A stretch of DNA of 64,000 bases from Sphingobacterium siyangense (lineage in GTDB: Bacteria; Bacteroidota; Bacteroidia; Sphingobacteriales; Sphingobacteriaceae). How positions within the stretch are numbered: position 1 is the first letter of the stretch; the number at the start of each line of letters is the position of its first letter. The notes below the pieces were generated by a model, which was given only the letters and a program-made list of their open reading frames with translations, did not search any database and was not told the origin of the DNA. Of the stretch, positions 18,064 through 27,822 are shown piece by piece. Made by a program: the position numbers and the translations under genes. The stretch lies in contig NZ_VLKR01000003.1 of NCBI RefSeq assembly GCF_007830445.1, forward strand, positions 248,001 to 312,000, written 5' to 3'.

Positions 18064-21000
18064 CTATTTCCAACCTCCTCCCAAGGCTTTGTAAAGTAGA
18101 ATCTGATTTAAAGTATTCTCTTTCTCCAATTCTACTTTTCCGATTTGGGCTTCCAGAGACTCCTTCTGTGCTGTAACGACATCGAGAGAAGTCACCCGCC
18201 CAGCAATAAATAGTTCCTGTGCCGCTTCAATAGAGAGGTTTAACGCTTGAACATGTTCATCAACAAAGCTACGTCGTTTGACGATCGCCTCTTGCGTCAT
18301 GACAACATTGGAAACTTCGTTATAAGCGTTTACAACTGCTTTTTCATAGTCTACAAACGCAATTCCATAATCTGCTTTCGCGATCTCATACTGCGTTTTA
18401 AGCTGTCTTTGATTAAATATCGGCAGTGTAATACCGCCAAATAAATTATACGCAATAGATTTATCCAAATTAAATAACTTGTTAAAGCTAAAGCTCTGCA
18501 ATCCGATAAATGGACTTATTGCTACAGAAGGCAGAAAAGCCAAACGTGATGCTTCCTGATTATTCGAAGAGGCAATCACTTTCAAATAAGCAGCCTTGAT
18601 ATCGGGACGTTGGTTGACAAGATCATCCGGTGTACCAAAATGCATTGCATGATATAAATCCGCATTTTCAGCATATGTACTTCGTACAATAGGTTGATAA
18701 AAACGTCCTAATAAACCGTTTATATGGTGTTCCCAAAGTGCTATCTCTTGGATCAATTGTTCTTTAGCAGCTTTAGAATTGGCCAAAAGCGCTTTAAACT
18801 GTTGTACAGAAAGCTCAGTCGCATAACCAGCATCTTTTTTTACTTCAACAACTTCCAGTGCATTCTTATGCAATTCAATATTCCGATTATATACTTTTAT
18901 CTTTTGATCCAAAGCAATTAGTTCATAATAAGCTGTTGCAATATTAGAGACTAATTCCGTTTCCAAGAGACGCTTTCCCTCCTGCTCTGCTAGGAAGCTA
19001 AAATAAGCAGCTTGTTTTTGGCTCTTTAACTTTCCCCAAAGATCAATCTCCCAAGATGAACGAAGTCCGATAAAATAATCTGGGATAAATGGTTCGGGTA
19101 ATTTTTCATCATTTTTCAAATTCTCCGAGAAATTTGAATCGTAATTACCGATCCCTGACTCAGTATAGTGGCCATACTTCCGTATTCCTCCTTCTACTGT
19201 GGCCTCGACCCTAGGACCTAAAGCGGCTTTCCGTTGCTTAAAATAAGCTTGCGCAGATTCCAAACGTAGGATGGATTGACGAATATCCAAATTGTTCTGC
19301 AACGCCGAATCAATTAAGGAAACCAACTGCGAATCTTTAAAAATTTCCTTCCAAGGCCGGCTTCCCACATTTAAACTATCTGGCGAAAGATGTTTGGAAA
19401 ATGAAGTCGGTACATTTAATTTCTCCGGTTGAAGCGTTTTTTTGGGAACCGAGCAACTACCAAATAAAATAAGTGCAGCTATGACTAAAGACGCTTTTTT
19501 AACGACCTGTTTCTTGTTGTCTTTTTTTGAAAATAAGATCACTAATCCCGGGATGACAATTACCCCGAGTATGGTTCCGATAAGCATTCCTCCCACCGCA
19601 GCGGTACCGATACTTCGGTTACCCAATGCTCCTGCTCCACTGGCCATCATCAAGGGAATTAGACCTGCAATAAATGCAAAGGAAGTCATTAATATCGGAC
19701 GCAAACGGGCAACAGCTCCTTCGATTGAAGCGGTCACGATATCCATTCCCTGCTTATATTTCAAATTGGCATATTCCACAATCAGAATCGCATTCTTACC
19801 TAACAAACCAATCAGCATGACCAATGCGACCTGCGCATAGATATTGTTTTCCAATCCAAAGACCTTCAAGAAAATGAAAGCACCAAAGATCCCCGCCGGA
19901 AGACAGAGCAGAACTGGTAACGGCAATAAGAAGCTTTCGTACTGTGCACATAACAACAGATAAACAAACAGAAGACAAAGTGCGAAAATATACAAAGCCT
20001 GATTTCCAGAGATTTTCTGTTCCCGAGTCATCCCCGACCATTCGATACTATAACCTTGAGGAAGAGATGACGCTATTTTTTCCACTTCTTCGATCGCTTG
20101 TCCAGAACTAAAGCCTGCTGAGGATTGTCCTGTAATCATGGCCGAACTAAACATATTGTAACGGGTAATTTGTTCAGGACCATAAATTCTTTCCATCGAA
20201 ATAAAGGCATTGTATGGTACCATCTCACCCGTCTCATTCTTCACATATAAACGTAATACATCTTCTGGTCTTTGGCGATATTCGGGACCAGCCTGTACCA
20301 TGACCTTATACATCTGTCCGTAACGGATGAAATTTGTCGCGTAAAGACTTCCCATTAAGGTCTGCAGCGTATTCATGGCATTCTCCACCGATATTCCTTT
20401 TTTTGCAGCCATATCGTAGTCCACCTTCAGCATATACTGTGGAAAGTTCACATCAAAACTGGAACCGATATCCTGAAGGACTTCGCTTTTCTCCATATCG
20501 TCCATAAACTTCTGCAATACCTCAGCCGTCTTATTGAGATCTTCGTTACCACTGCGATCCAAAAGCCGCAACTCAAAACCTGATGAGTTACCGAAGCCCG
20601 GCACCGTTGGCGGTGGAAAAAAATCAATCTCTGCATCCGCAAAATCCTTAGTCTTATCACGTAATTCTTTAATGACATCTGCTACGGTCTGATCACGTTC
20701 TTTCCAAGGCTTAAGGTTAATCATTCCCATGCCATAGGAAGCACCGGATACTTCTGTAATGATACTATAACCGGACAACGTAGAGACTGTTTCAACAACA
20801 TCGAGTTTCCGTGATACGGAGTCAATTTTATCCAAAACGCGTTCTGTACGGTCTACGGTTGCTCCGGGTGGGGTTGTTACAGCGACATAGATCATTCCTT
20901 GATCCTCGGTTGGAATAAAACCTGAGGGTAAGATGGCACTACTTCCCCACGTCGCTAGAAAGAATCCTCCAAGTAGAAGGAGAGTCAGTCCACGTCGCGC

Positions 21001-22614
21001 ACTGGTTTTTACCAAAATTCCCTTATAGCCGAAGGCAGTCTTGTCATAAATGGCATTGAATTTTTTAAAGAAACGGTCCAACCAGTTATTCGAAGGCTTA
21101 CGGTCATGGGGCGATTTTAGGAAAAGCGCACATAAAGCGGGCGTCAATGTCAACGCGTTGATACCTGAAATAACAATGGCAGCCGCGAGCGTCAATGAAA
21201 ATTGACGATAAAAAATCCCCACCGGCCCTGAAAGAAAGGCAACTGGAACAAACACGGCAGACATCACCAACGTAATGGCCACAACAGCACCCCCGACTTC
21301 TTTCATTGCCTCCAATGTCGCTTCCATAGGTTGAAGATGTTCTTCTTCCATCTTTGCATATACAGCCTCGACGACGACAATTCCATTGTCTACCACAATA
21401 CCTATGGCCAGTACCAAGGCAAACAAGGTCAGTAGGTTGATTGAGAAACCTAACATCTGCATAAAAAATAATGCCCCAATCAAACATACTGGTACAGCCA
21501 AAATAGGAATAATAGTCGCCCTAAAATCCTGTAAAAAGATAAATACAACAATAAAAACCAAAAGAAAGGCTTCCAGTAAGGTCTTGATAACGGAAGAAAT
21601 CGAAGCATCTAAGAAACGTGATACGTCATAGCCCATTGTATAGGTCATTCCGCTTGGAAATTGTGTCTGTTTCAATTCTGCCATGCGATCTTTCACACGT
21701 TGAATAACCTCCTGTGCATTTGACCCTGGTAATTGCTTCAACATAATGGAAGCTGAAGGCCGACCATCGGTTTTGGAAACCATTTCATAGTCCAACGAGC
21801 CAAATTCGACATCTGCAACGTCTTTAATACGGATAATGGAACCATTGGAATTCGCCCGAATAGGAATATTAGCATATTCCTCTATTTCGGTGAATTTACC
21901 AGGATAACGTAACACATATTGTTGCATATTGCGCATCTTATCCGAGCTAATCCCTGTTTGCCCCGGTGCAGCCTCAATATTCTGCTTTCGCAATGCTGCC
22001 ACCACATCTTCGGTGGAAATATTATACGCTGCCATACGATCAGGTTTAACCCAAACACGCATAGCGTAATCCCGCATTCCCATAATCTGAGCGAGACCGA
22101 CGCCTTCGATCCGTTTCAGTTCCTTTAGAATGTTGATATCTGCGAAATTGTAAATGAATCTTTCATCCGCAGTTTCATCATCGGTAAAAACATTCAGATA
22201 CATCAGCATGGAGTTGACCTCTTTTTCGGTGGTTACCCCTGCTTTGATGACCTCTTCAGGGAGTTCATCCAATACCGTTGTTACCCTATTCTGTACGTTT
22301 ACAGCCGCAATATCTGGATCTGTACCAACTTCAAAAAAGATTTGAATAACCGTGCTGCCGTTATTGGTAGACACTGAATTCATGTAAGTCATCCCAGCTA
22401 CACCGTTGATTGCTTTTTCCAAAGGAATAGCGACAGCATTTGTACTCACCTCAGCATTGGCACCTGTATAATTGGCATTGACGACGACCGAAGGTGGTAC
22501 AATGTCCGGAAATTGCGTGATGGGCAATGTAAATAAGGCCAACAACCCTAAAAGTGTAATAAACACCGAAATAACCAACGACAATATGGGTCGTTTTATA
22601 AATGTTTCAAACAT
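18064..22614 (-). CDS. RND efflux pump (HAE1/AcrB-like) fused to an outer-membrane factor (OprM/NodT-like)
   Basis: A 1516-residue fusion. Residues 1 to about 1040 are a complete AcrB-like drug exporter: the first TM helix near 10-30, FFMQMLGFSINLLTLFALVLAIGIVVDNG at about 383-411, GKNAILIVEYA, RLRPILMTSFAFIAG and a last TM ending VIPGLVILFSKK. Asp409 of the proton relay is present, but the next residue, Asp408 in AcrB, is Asn410 here. Then KKASLVIAALILFGSC reads as a lipoprotein signal with Cys1054, followed by a 463-residue outer-membrane factor (LNVGSRPWKEIFKDSQL ... SIEAAQELFIAGRVTSLDVV). No ATG, GTG or TTG lies close before the internal signal, so separate translation is unlikely. The adaptor gene is 13 bases upstream. 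Confidence 0.9.
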   Translation of the reverse strand: MFETFIKRPILSLVISVFITLLGLLALFTLPITQFPDIVPPSVVVNANYTGANAEVSTNAVAIPLEKAINGVAGMTYMNSVSTNNGSTVIQIFFEVGTDPDIAAVNVQNRVTTVLDELPEEVIKAGVTTEKEVNSMLMYLNVFTDDETADERFIYNFADINILKELKRIEGVGLAQIMGMRDYAMRVWVKPDRMAAYNISTEDVVAALRKQNIEAAPGQTGISSDKMRNMQQYVLRYPGKFTEIEEYANIPIRANSNGSIIRIKDVADVEFGSLDYEMVSKTDGRPSASIMLKQLPGSNAQEVIQRVKDRMAELKQTQFPSGMTYTMGYDVSRFLDASISSVIKTLLEAFLLVFIVVFIFLQDFRATIIPILAVPVCLIGALFFMQMLGFSINLLTLFALVLAIGIVVDNGIVVVEAVYAKMEEEHLQPMEATLEAMKEVGGAVVAITLVMSAVFVPVAFLSGPVGIFYRQFSLTLAAAIVISGINALTLTPALCALFLKSPHDRKPSNNWLDRFFKKFNAIYDKTAFGYKGILVKTSARRGLTLLLLGGFFLATWGSSAILPSGFIPTEDQGMIYVAVTTPPGATVDRTERVLDKIDSVSRKLDVVETVSTLSGYSIITEVSGASYGMGMINLKPWKERDQTVADVIKELRDKTKDFADAEIDFFPPPTVPGFGNSSGFELRLLDRSGNEDLNKTAEVLQKFMDDMEKSEVLQDIGSSFDVNFPQYMLKVDYDMAAKKGISVENAMNTLQTLMGSLYATNFIRYGQMYKVMVQAGPEYRQRPEDVLRLYVKNETGEMVPYNAFISMERIYGPEQITRYNMFSSAMITGQSSAGFSSGQAIEEVEKIASSLPQGYSIEWSGMTREQKISGNQALYIFALCLLFVYLLLCAQYESFLLPLPVLLCLPAGIFGAFIFLKVFGLENNIYAQVALVMLIGLLGKNAILIVEYANLKYKQGMDIVTASIEGAVARLRPILMTSFAFIAGLIPLMMASGAGALGNRSIGTAAVGGMLIGTILGVIVIPGLVILFSKKDNKKQVVKKASLVIAALILFGSCSVPKKTLQPEKLNVPTSFSKHLSPDSLNVGSRPWKEIFKDSQLVSLIDSALQNNLDIRQSILRLESAQAYFKQRKAALGPRVEATVEGGIRKYGHYTESGIGNYDSNFSENLKNDEKLPEPFIPDYFIGLRSSWEIDLWGKLKSQKQAAYFSFLAEQEGKRLLETELVSNIATAYYELIALDQKIKVYNRNIELHKNALEVVEVKKDAGYATELSVQQFKALLANSKAAKEQLIQEIALWEHHINGLLGRFYQPIVRSTYAENADLYHAMHFGTPDDLVNQRPDIKAAYLKVIASSNNQEASRLAFLPSVAISPFIGLQSFSFNKLFNLDKSIAYNLFGGITLPIFNQRQLKTQYEIAKADYGIAFVDYEKAVVNAYNEVSNVVMTQEAIVKRRSFVDEHVQALNLSIEAAQELFIAGRVTSLDVVTAQKESLEAQIGKVELEKENTLNQILLYKALGGGWK

Positions 22615-22627
22615 AATTTATCCTCCC

Positions 22628-23734
22628 CTACAGTTTCCTCATTTTTGGATTAATCTTCATTCCACTCCGCAGTCCCTGTACTCCCTCATAGACAATCTTG
22701 GCGTTGGGATCTAAACCTCCATCCACAATGTAATAATGCCCCACACGTGGGCCCGCTGTAAAAGGTGTCATTTTTACGGTACTATCTGCCTGTACAGTAT
22801 AAACGTATGTTTTGTCCTGAATTTCAAATACTGATTTTTGGTGTACAAAGGTATGTTGCCCTGTCTGCATTGGCACTGCAATCTTACCTGTTGCACCATG
22901 CTTTAGGATATGCTCGGCATTGGGAAATTGAACCCGAAGGGCAATGGATCCAGTATTGGCTTCAAATTCACTTTCTACCAAATGGGCAATTCCCTCGTGT
23001 GGATACAGTTCACCATTAGCCAAAATTAACTTGACCGATTTTTGCGTCTCCTTACCGTCCAACTTATCACGCATAAGTGTCAGATACTCCCTTTCAGAAA
23101 TATCAAAATAAACGTTCACTTTACTTAAATCGGAGATCGTCGTAATTAAGCTACCCTCGGTCAATAAAGAGCCTTCTCTCAATAAGATACGGTCTATACG
23201 ACCGTCAAAAGGAGCCTGTATAACAGTATAGTCCAATCTTGTCTGTGCCTGATTTACCAAAGCTCGGGCTTCTTCGATTTTAGAATTGGCCGCTTTTAAT
23301 TGAATTTTCAATAAATTATATTCGGAAGAGCTCACAATATTCTTGTCAACCAATTTTTGAGTTCGTTCCATTTCCAGCTTGATCTTTTGTGCCTCCGCAA
23401 TGGCATTATCATACTGTGCTTTGGCCTTGGCTAATTCCGAACGATATTCCTCATTATTATACTTAAACAGCATTTGGCCTTTCTTTACCCAAGCCCCCTC
23501 GTCTACATAAATTTTATCCAAAAAGCCATTCAATTTGGAACGAATTTCGACGTTTTTTAAGGCTTGAACATCCGCAATATACTCCTGATAAACAGTCGTA
23601 TCCATTACCATTAAAGGTACTACTGGTATATTTTTGAGTTCTTCTTTCGAATCAGCGTTAGCGTTGGATGAATGGCATGAAGCCAGCATCCCAACCATAC
23701 CCACGAAAAGGCACAGTAAAAGTAATTTCTTCAT
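22628..23734 (-). CDS. RND efflux periplasmic adaptor (AcrA/membrane-fusion protein)
   Basis: A 368-residue lipoprotein (GMLASC, Cys 20) linking the RND pump to the outer-membrane factor. Features in order: the first beta-barrel/lipoyl half (VEIRSKLNGFLDKIYVDEGAWVKKGQMLF), an alpha-helical hairpin at about 110-165, the second lipoyl half (TRLDYTVIQAPFDGRI), then a beta-barrel (VNVYFDISEREYLTL) and the membrane-proximal domain ending GVQGLRSGMKINPK. It is the first gene of the two-gene efflux operon. No local repressor gene was seen, so regulation is unknown. Confidence 0.93.
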   Translation of the reverse strand: MKKLLLLCLFVGMVGMLASCHSSNANADSKEELKNIPVVPLMVMDTTVYQEYIADVQALKNVEIRSKLNGFLDKIYVDEGAWVKKGQMLFKYNNEEYRSELAKAKAQYDNAIAEAQKIKLEMERTQKLVDKNIVSSSEYNLLKIQLKAANSKIEEARALVNQAQTRLDYTVIQAPFDGRIDRILLREGSLLTEGSLITTISDLSKVNVYFDISEREYLTLMRDKLDGKETQKSVKLILANGELYPHEGIAHLVESEFEANTGSIALRVQFPNAEHILKHGATGKIAVPMQTGQHTFVHQKSVFEIQDKTYVYTVQADSTVKMTPFTAGPRVGHYYIVDGGLDPNAKIVYEGVQGLRSGMKINPKMRKL

Positions 23735-23918
23735 AAACGATAAAAAATGTAAAATGTTAAACCCTCCTACGGTATTTTAAAATCAGTCGTTAGGAGAATG
23801 TGTTAGATGGGAGCTACAGCAATTCTATAGCGTAAAGAGCGGCCCAAAGCCTTCCATACCATATATAGAAATAAAACTAAATTGTTGCAGCCTCCGCTAG
23901 AAAATTAGAGGAGCGTAA

Positions 23919-24281
23919 CTAGAATGGCCTAAAACGGGATAGGAAGCGATAATACCCTGGTAAGCATAGGGTTTTAGATCGGTAAAAAGGATGTTCATCA
24001 TCTTTTGCAAAACATAATGCCGTAAAGACGATTCCAAAAACAAAAATAAAAATTGGTAGTACTTGACTATTGAGCGAAAATATACGATAATCATCTTGCA
24101 ATAGTACTTTTTCTTCTTGGGAAGAATGAATGGGTTCCAAATCCAATACGTCATCCAAAAAATACTCCACAATGGTCTCACCTGCATGCAACACCTGTCC
24201 AGTTGCCGAGGAGAAAGACTCATAGGTCAACAGATTAAGGTATGCAAAGAGTGTTAAAAAATGAAATATTTTGCCTAACAT
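23919..24281 (-). CDS. small membrane protein, function unknown
   Basis: About 120 residues when started at MLGKIFHFLTLFAYLNLLTYE (24281); an in-frame ATG at 24299 adds six residues. There is an N-terminal hydrophobic segment and a second strong one around residues 79-97 (LPIFIFVFGIVFTALCFA), with an acidic linker between them (VEYFLDDVLDLEPIHSSQEEK). It could be a real orphan gene 184 bases upstream of the efflux operon, but I recognise no family. A second minus-strand frame overlaps it (23897-24223) and is considered a shadow. Confidence 0.5.
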   Translation of the reverse strand: MLGKIFHFLTLFAYLNLLTYESFSSATGQVLHAGETIVEYFLDDVLDLEPIHSSQEEKVLLQDDYRIFSLNSQVLPIFIFVFGIVFTALCFAKDDEHPFYRSKTLCLPGYYRFLSRFRPF

Positions 24282-24340
24282 ATCGAAATTTCGAATCACA
24301 AAGGTATGACTTTAAATAGCTAAGATTATTTTATTCATGT

Positions 24341-24377
24341 AAAAAAACCATGACAGCCTAAAAAATTAGCTGTCATG
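24341..24377 (-). terminator. intrinsic terminator after the GH92-EEP unit
   Basis: A perfect 9-base stem (catgacagc 24349-24357, gctgtcatg 24369-24377) is followed on the minus strand by seven T (24347-24341). It lies 50 bases past the stop of the EEP gene. Confidence 0.88.
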
Positions 24378-24426
24378 TCCTTAAATATCTCTAGTTTATT
24401 AGATTAAAGTCGATAAATTTCAAATG

Positions 24427-25359
24427 TTACAATTTGATTTTCACCACTAATGGAAAATGATCCGATGGTAATCTTGTCTCGTACTGTTTAAAAGAAAGTT
24501 CTTTAGGGAAATCCCCCTTTTTAACCTCTTCACTATTTTCTTTAGCACTACGATAAGATTCTGTTAAAACAGCATAATGCTTTACTTTAATCCGAGGAGT
24601 TACGAATACATGATCTATACGGCTGTCTGTCCAAAGATTATTATCGAAAGCATTAAATGTACCGTTCCATGTAAATTTAGTCGGAGCAAGCTCAAAACTA
24701 TCTTCTATAAAATCGGATTCTTGTAGGATGTTATAAATTTCATTATTTTGATCGACATTGAAATCACCGGTCAATATAGCTAGTTCCCCTTTTACAAACT
24801 CTTTCATTTTTTTGACAACCAACCGACTACTTTTTTCCCGGGCTTTGACACCAACATGATCCATATGCAAATTAAAGTACCAAAATTTCTTCCCAGAATT
24901 AATTTCCTGCAACTGCACCCAAGTACAAATACGAGGTAAGGCAGCATCCCAACCTTTTGAAGGGCGATCTGACGTCTCAGAAAGCCAGAAGACGCCACTT
25001 TTTAATTTCTTAAATTTCTTCTTTTTGAAAAATATAGGCGCAAACTCTCCCGCAACTTTACCGTCATCCCGACCAACACCAACATAATCATAATCAGTAA
25101 GACGTTTTTTCAAATCTACCAATTGATTTACCAATACCTCCTGTGCTCCAAAAACATCGTAATCCACAAAATCAATTAAAGAAGTGATTACTGGAAATCG
25201 CTGATCCCAACCGTTACCATTTTTACGATCTCCGTCATTGTCATAACGGATGTTGTAGCTTCCTATTGTAAGACCTATTGAATTTTGTGAAAAGGCATTT
25301 AAAACAAATAAATTGATTACAAAAATAAGACTTAGCGATATAATACGTAATTGCTTCAT
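24427..25359 (-). CDS. exported endonuclease/exonuclease/phosphatase (EEP) family hydrolase
   Basis: 310 residues with a signal peptide (MKQLRIISLSLIFVINLFVLNAFSQ) and the DNase I-like fold: YNIRYDNDGD, the metal Glu in GAQEVL, HMDHVGV, TGDFNVD and the catalytic SDHFP at the C-terminus. Such secreted EEP proteins in PULs are thought to remove phosphate or act on phosphodiesters, for example phosphomannan. The gene follows a GH92 mannosidase gene by only six bases and shares its transcript, so a role in stripping phosphate from mannan is a reasonable inference. Nuclease activity is the alternative. Confidence 0.82.
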   Translation of the reverse strand: MKQLRIISLSLIFVINLFVLNAFSQNSIGLTIGSYNIRYDNDGDRKNGNGWDQRFPVITSLIDFVDYDVFGAQEVLVNQLVDLKKRLTDYDYVGVGRDDGKVAGEFAPIFFKKKKFKKLKSGVFWLSETSDRPSKGWDAALPRICTWVQLQEINSGKKFWYFNLHMDHVGVKAREKSSRLVVKKMKEFVKGELAILTGDFNVDQNNEIYNILQESDFIEDSFELAPTKFTWNGTFNAFDNNLWTDSRIDHVFVTPRIKVKHYAVLTESYRSAKENSEEVKKGDFPKELSFKQYETRLPSDHFPLVVKIKL

Positions 25360-25365
25360 AATATA

Positions 25366-27657
25366 TTATTTTATTTTTTCGTTACTAAAGGAATATGGAG
25401 CATCTTCTTTTTTTGTACCTCTATTTTTATTCGGTTCTTCGCTCATTTTGAAATCAAGTTTGGCACCCTGCAATAAATCTTTATAACGGATATAATTATG
25501 ATTATAAGGCTTTCCATTCCAAGTTAGTTGATCTACGTAGACCTGATTTGCTCCCTGTTGTTTAGCTTGGATATTCACTTTTTTCCCATTTTCGAAATTT
25601 AGTGTCACCTTATCGAATTGTGGTGAACCAATCACATATTCGCCCGAGGCAGGAGAAACTGGATAAAATCCCAGCGAAGAGAAGACATACCAGGCTGAAG
25701 TCTGCCCGTTATCTTCATCACCACAATAGCCATCTGGTGTAGGCAAATAAAGTTTATCCATTATTTTGCGTACCCAATATTGTGCTTTCCAGGGCTCTGC
25801 AGCATAATTATACAGATAAGGCATATGTTGGATAGGCTGATTTCCATGCGCATACTGTCCCATATTCATCACCTGCATTTCACGCATTTCGTGGATCATT
25901 CCGCGACTTTTCATACCCTCATAACTCGGAATAACAAACACCGTATCCAACATGGACACAAATGATTTATTACCACCCATCAAATTAATTAAACCTTGAG
26001 GGTCATGGAACACACAAAAACTCCAATGCCAAGCATTTCCCTCCGTATATTCTCTTGACCAGGCACTTGGATCAAAATCTGAGACGAACGATCCGTCTGC
26101 TTTTTTCCCACGCATAAGTTTTGTACTTGGGTCAAACAGATTTTTATAGTTCATCGCGCGTGTTGCATAAATAGCTGTTTCAGCTTCCGGTTTGCCCAAT
26201 GCTTTGCCAAATTCATAAATACACCAGTCATTGTATGCATATTCCAATGAACGTGCTACATTTTGGTCTACTTTTACATCAGCAGGTATATAGCCCAATT
26301 TATTGTAATATTCATAACCGAAGCGTCCCGTCGAAGAGTGTTTCGGATAGGCACTATTGGCCCCATGCTTGAGCGCTTCCCATAATAGGTCTTTATCATA
26401 GCCTTTCCGATCAGTGATCAAGGCATCTGCGACAATAGAAGCGGAATTGTTTCCAATCATCGATGCACGATGTCCTGGCGAAGCCCACTCCGGAAGGTAA
26501 CCACTCTCCTTATAAGCATTGACCAAACCTTCTTGCATGCGATCGTTCATGGATGGATATAATAAATTCAACAGCGGAAACAAACTTCTGAATGTGTCCC
26601 AAAAACCTGTATCTGTAAACATTTCGCCAGGCAGGACCTGCCCATTGTAGGGGCTATAATGCATACGCTTGCCTGTTCCATCAAATTCAGAAAAATCCCT
26701 TGGAAAAAGTGTTGAACGATAGAGGCTGGAATAAAATGTACGTAACCGGTCAATATTATGGTCTTCAACCTGTACACGTCCGAGGATTTCGTTCCACTGT
26801 GCTTTACCTTCGTCAACAACCTGTTGAAATGTTTTGGACTTCACTTCTTTTAAATTAAGTTCTGCCTGCTCAAAACTTATAAAGGAAGAAGCAATACGGG
26901 CTGTGACCTTCTCCCCTCTTTTCAAGGAAGAGAAGCCCACAACTGCTCCGGCGTGATTGTCCTGAATTTCCAATTCATCTTTACTTATCGCTCCGCTTTT
27001 AACAGCAGCTTTGTAGGAGAATGGTCTATCGAAAGTAATGACGAAGTAATTCTTGAAATTCTCCGGAACACCACCGCTATTTTTTGTTGAATACCCGATA
27101 ATCTTATTTTCCTGCGGAATTACTTTAATATAAGACCCCTTATCAAATGCATCAATAATAACATAAGCACTGTCTGTTTTGGGGAAGGTGAACTGAAAGA
27201 TTGCTGCCCGTTGTGATGGAGACAATTCTGTTGTCACATCGTGATCCGCAAGGTAGACGCTATAATAATAAGGTTTTGCAATTTCCGCTTTATGTGAAAA
27301 CCAGCTTGCCCGCTTTTCCTGATCAAATAGCGGTGTGCCTGTTATTGGCATGATTGAAAACTGACCATAATCATTGTTCCAAGGGCTTGGCTGGTGCGTT
27401 TGCTTAAATCCTTTAATTTTATCAGCCGTGTAAGTATATACCCAACCATCGCCCATATTTCCAGTCTGCGGGGTCCAAAAATTCATACCCCAAGGCCGAG
27501 CGATCGCAGGATAAGTATTGCCATTAGACAATTCATACTTCGATTCTGTACCGATCAACGGGTTAACGAAATCAACAGGTGAGGTTTGTTGCGCCATTCC
27601 AGCATGCGTCGCGAATAGAAAAAGAATACTACCTGTTAGTTTTTTAATATTAAACAT
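25366..27657 (-). CDS. GH92 family alpha-mannosidase (copy 1)
   Basis: 763 residues, signal peptide MFNIKKLTGSILFLFATHAGMAQ. This is a calcium-dependent exo-alpha-mannosidase family. Visible family blocks: VNPLIGTESKYELSNGNTYP at the N-terminus, GTGKRMHYSPYNGQVLPGE, FTDTGFWDTFRSLFPLLNLL, TEGNAWHWSF with the Glu of the active site, YAHGNQPIQHMPYLYNYA, and GDEDNGQTSAWYVFSSLGFYP with the catalytic Asp pair. It resembles the GH92 at 38331-40679 far more than the one at 35293-37587. A LacI-type palindrome lies at 27698-27715, 41 bases upstream of the start. The EEP gene follows in the same operon. Confidence 0.94.
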   Translation of the reverse strand: MFNIKKLTGSILFLFATHAGMAQQTSPVDFVNPLIGTESKYELSNGNTYPAIARPWGMNFWTPQTGNMGDGWVYTYTADKIKGFKQTHQPSPWNNDYGQFSIMPITGTPLFDQEKRASWFSHKAEIAKPYYYSVYLADHDVTTELSPSQRAAIFQFTFPKTDSAYVIIDAFDKGSYIKVIPQENKIIGYSTKNSGGVPENFKNYFVITFDRPFSYKAAVKSGAISKDELEIQDNHAGAVVGFSSLKRGEKVTARIASSFISFEQAELNLKEVKSKTFQQVVDEGKAQWNEILGRVQVEDHNIDRLRTFYSSLYRSTLFPRDFSEFDGTGKRMHYSPYNGQVLPGEMFTDTGFWDTFRSLFPLLNLLYPSMNDRMQEGLVNAYKESGYLPEWASPGHRASMIGNNSASIVADALITDRKGYDKDLLWEALKHGANSAYPKHSSTGRFGYEYYNKLGYIPADVKVDQNVARSLEYAYNDWCIYEFGKALGKPEAETAIYATRAMNYKNLFDPSTKLMRGKKADGSFVSDFDPSAWSREYTEGNAWHWSFCVFHDPQGLINLMGGNKSFVSMLDTVFVIPSYEGMKSRGMIHEMREMQVMNMGQYAHGNQPIQHMPYLYNYAAEPWKAQYWVRKIMDKLYLPTPDGYCGDEDNGQTSAWYVFSSLGFYPVSPASGEYVIGSPQFDKVTLNFENGKKVNIQAKQQGANQVYVDQLTWNGKPYNHNYIRYKDLLQGAKLDFKMSEEPNKNRGTKKEDAPYSFSNEKIK

Positions 27658-27697
27658 AAATGAAGCGTTTGGTTAAGCTTAAAATTATTAGCAAAAA

Positions 27698-27715
27698 AGC
27701 TAAAACGTATTAGTA
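27698..27715. promoter_or_regulatory. candidate LacI-family operator upstream of GH92 copy 1
   Basis: AGCTAAAACGTATTAGTA, sharing 16 contiguous bases with the site at 40705-40722. The core CTAAAACGTATTAG is a near-perfect dyad around a central CG, as is usual for LacI-family operators. It lies 41-58 bases upstream of the GH92 start. Confidence 0.7.
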
Positions 27716-27775
27716 AATATAGGTAAGAAATTTAAATATAGCAGATTACCCAGGTCTTTTTCACAAGATGGTTAC

Positions 27776-27808
27776 AAAAAAAACCGCAATCAAATGATTG
27801 CGGTTTTT
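27776..27808 (-). terminator. intrinsic terminator after SusC-SusD (bidirectional)
   Basis: A 9-base stem, ccgcaatca (27784-27792) with tgattgcgg (27795-27803), has A-runs and T-runs on both flanks, extending the pairing. It sits 15 bases past the SusD stop and separates the SusC-SusD unit from GH92 copy 1. Confidence 0.88.
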
Positions 27809-27822
27809 ATATCACACTAATA

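Noticed and set aside
19442..19840. Plus-strand frame inside the RND-OMF fusion as an alternative gene
   Set aside because: It mirrors conserved TM-coding sequence of the pump; no family match.
23897..24223. Second minus-strand frame overlapping the small membrane protein
   Set aside because: Lower-quality composition and no coherent signal or TM layout; treated as a shadow.
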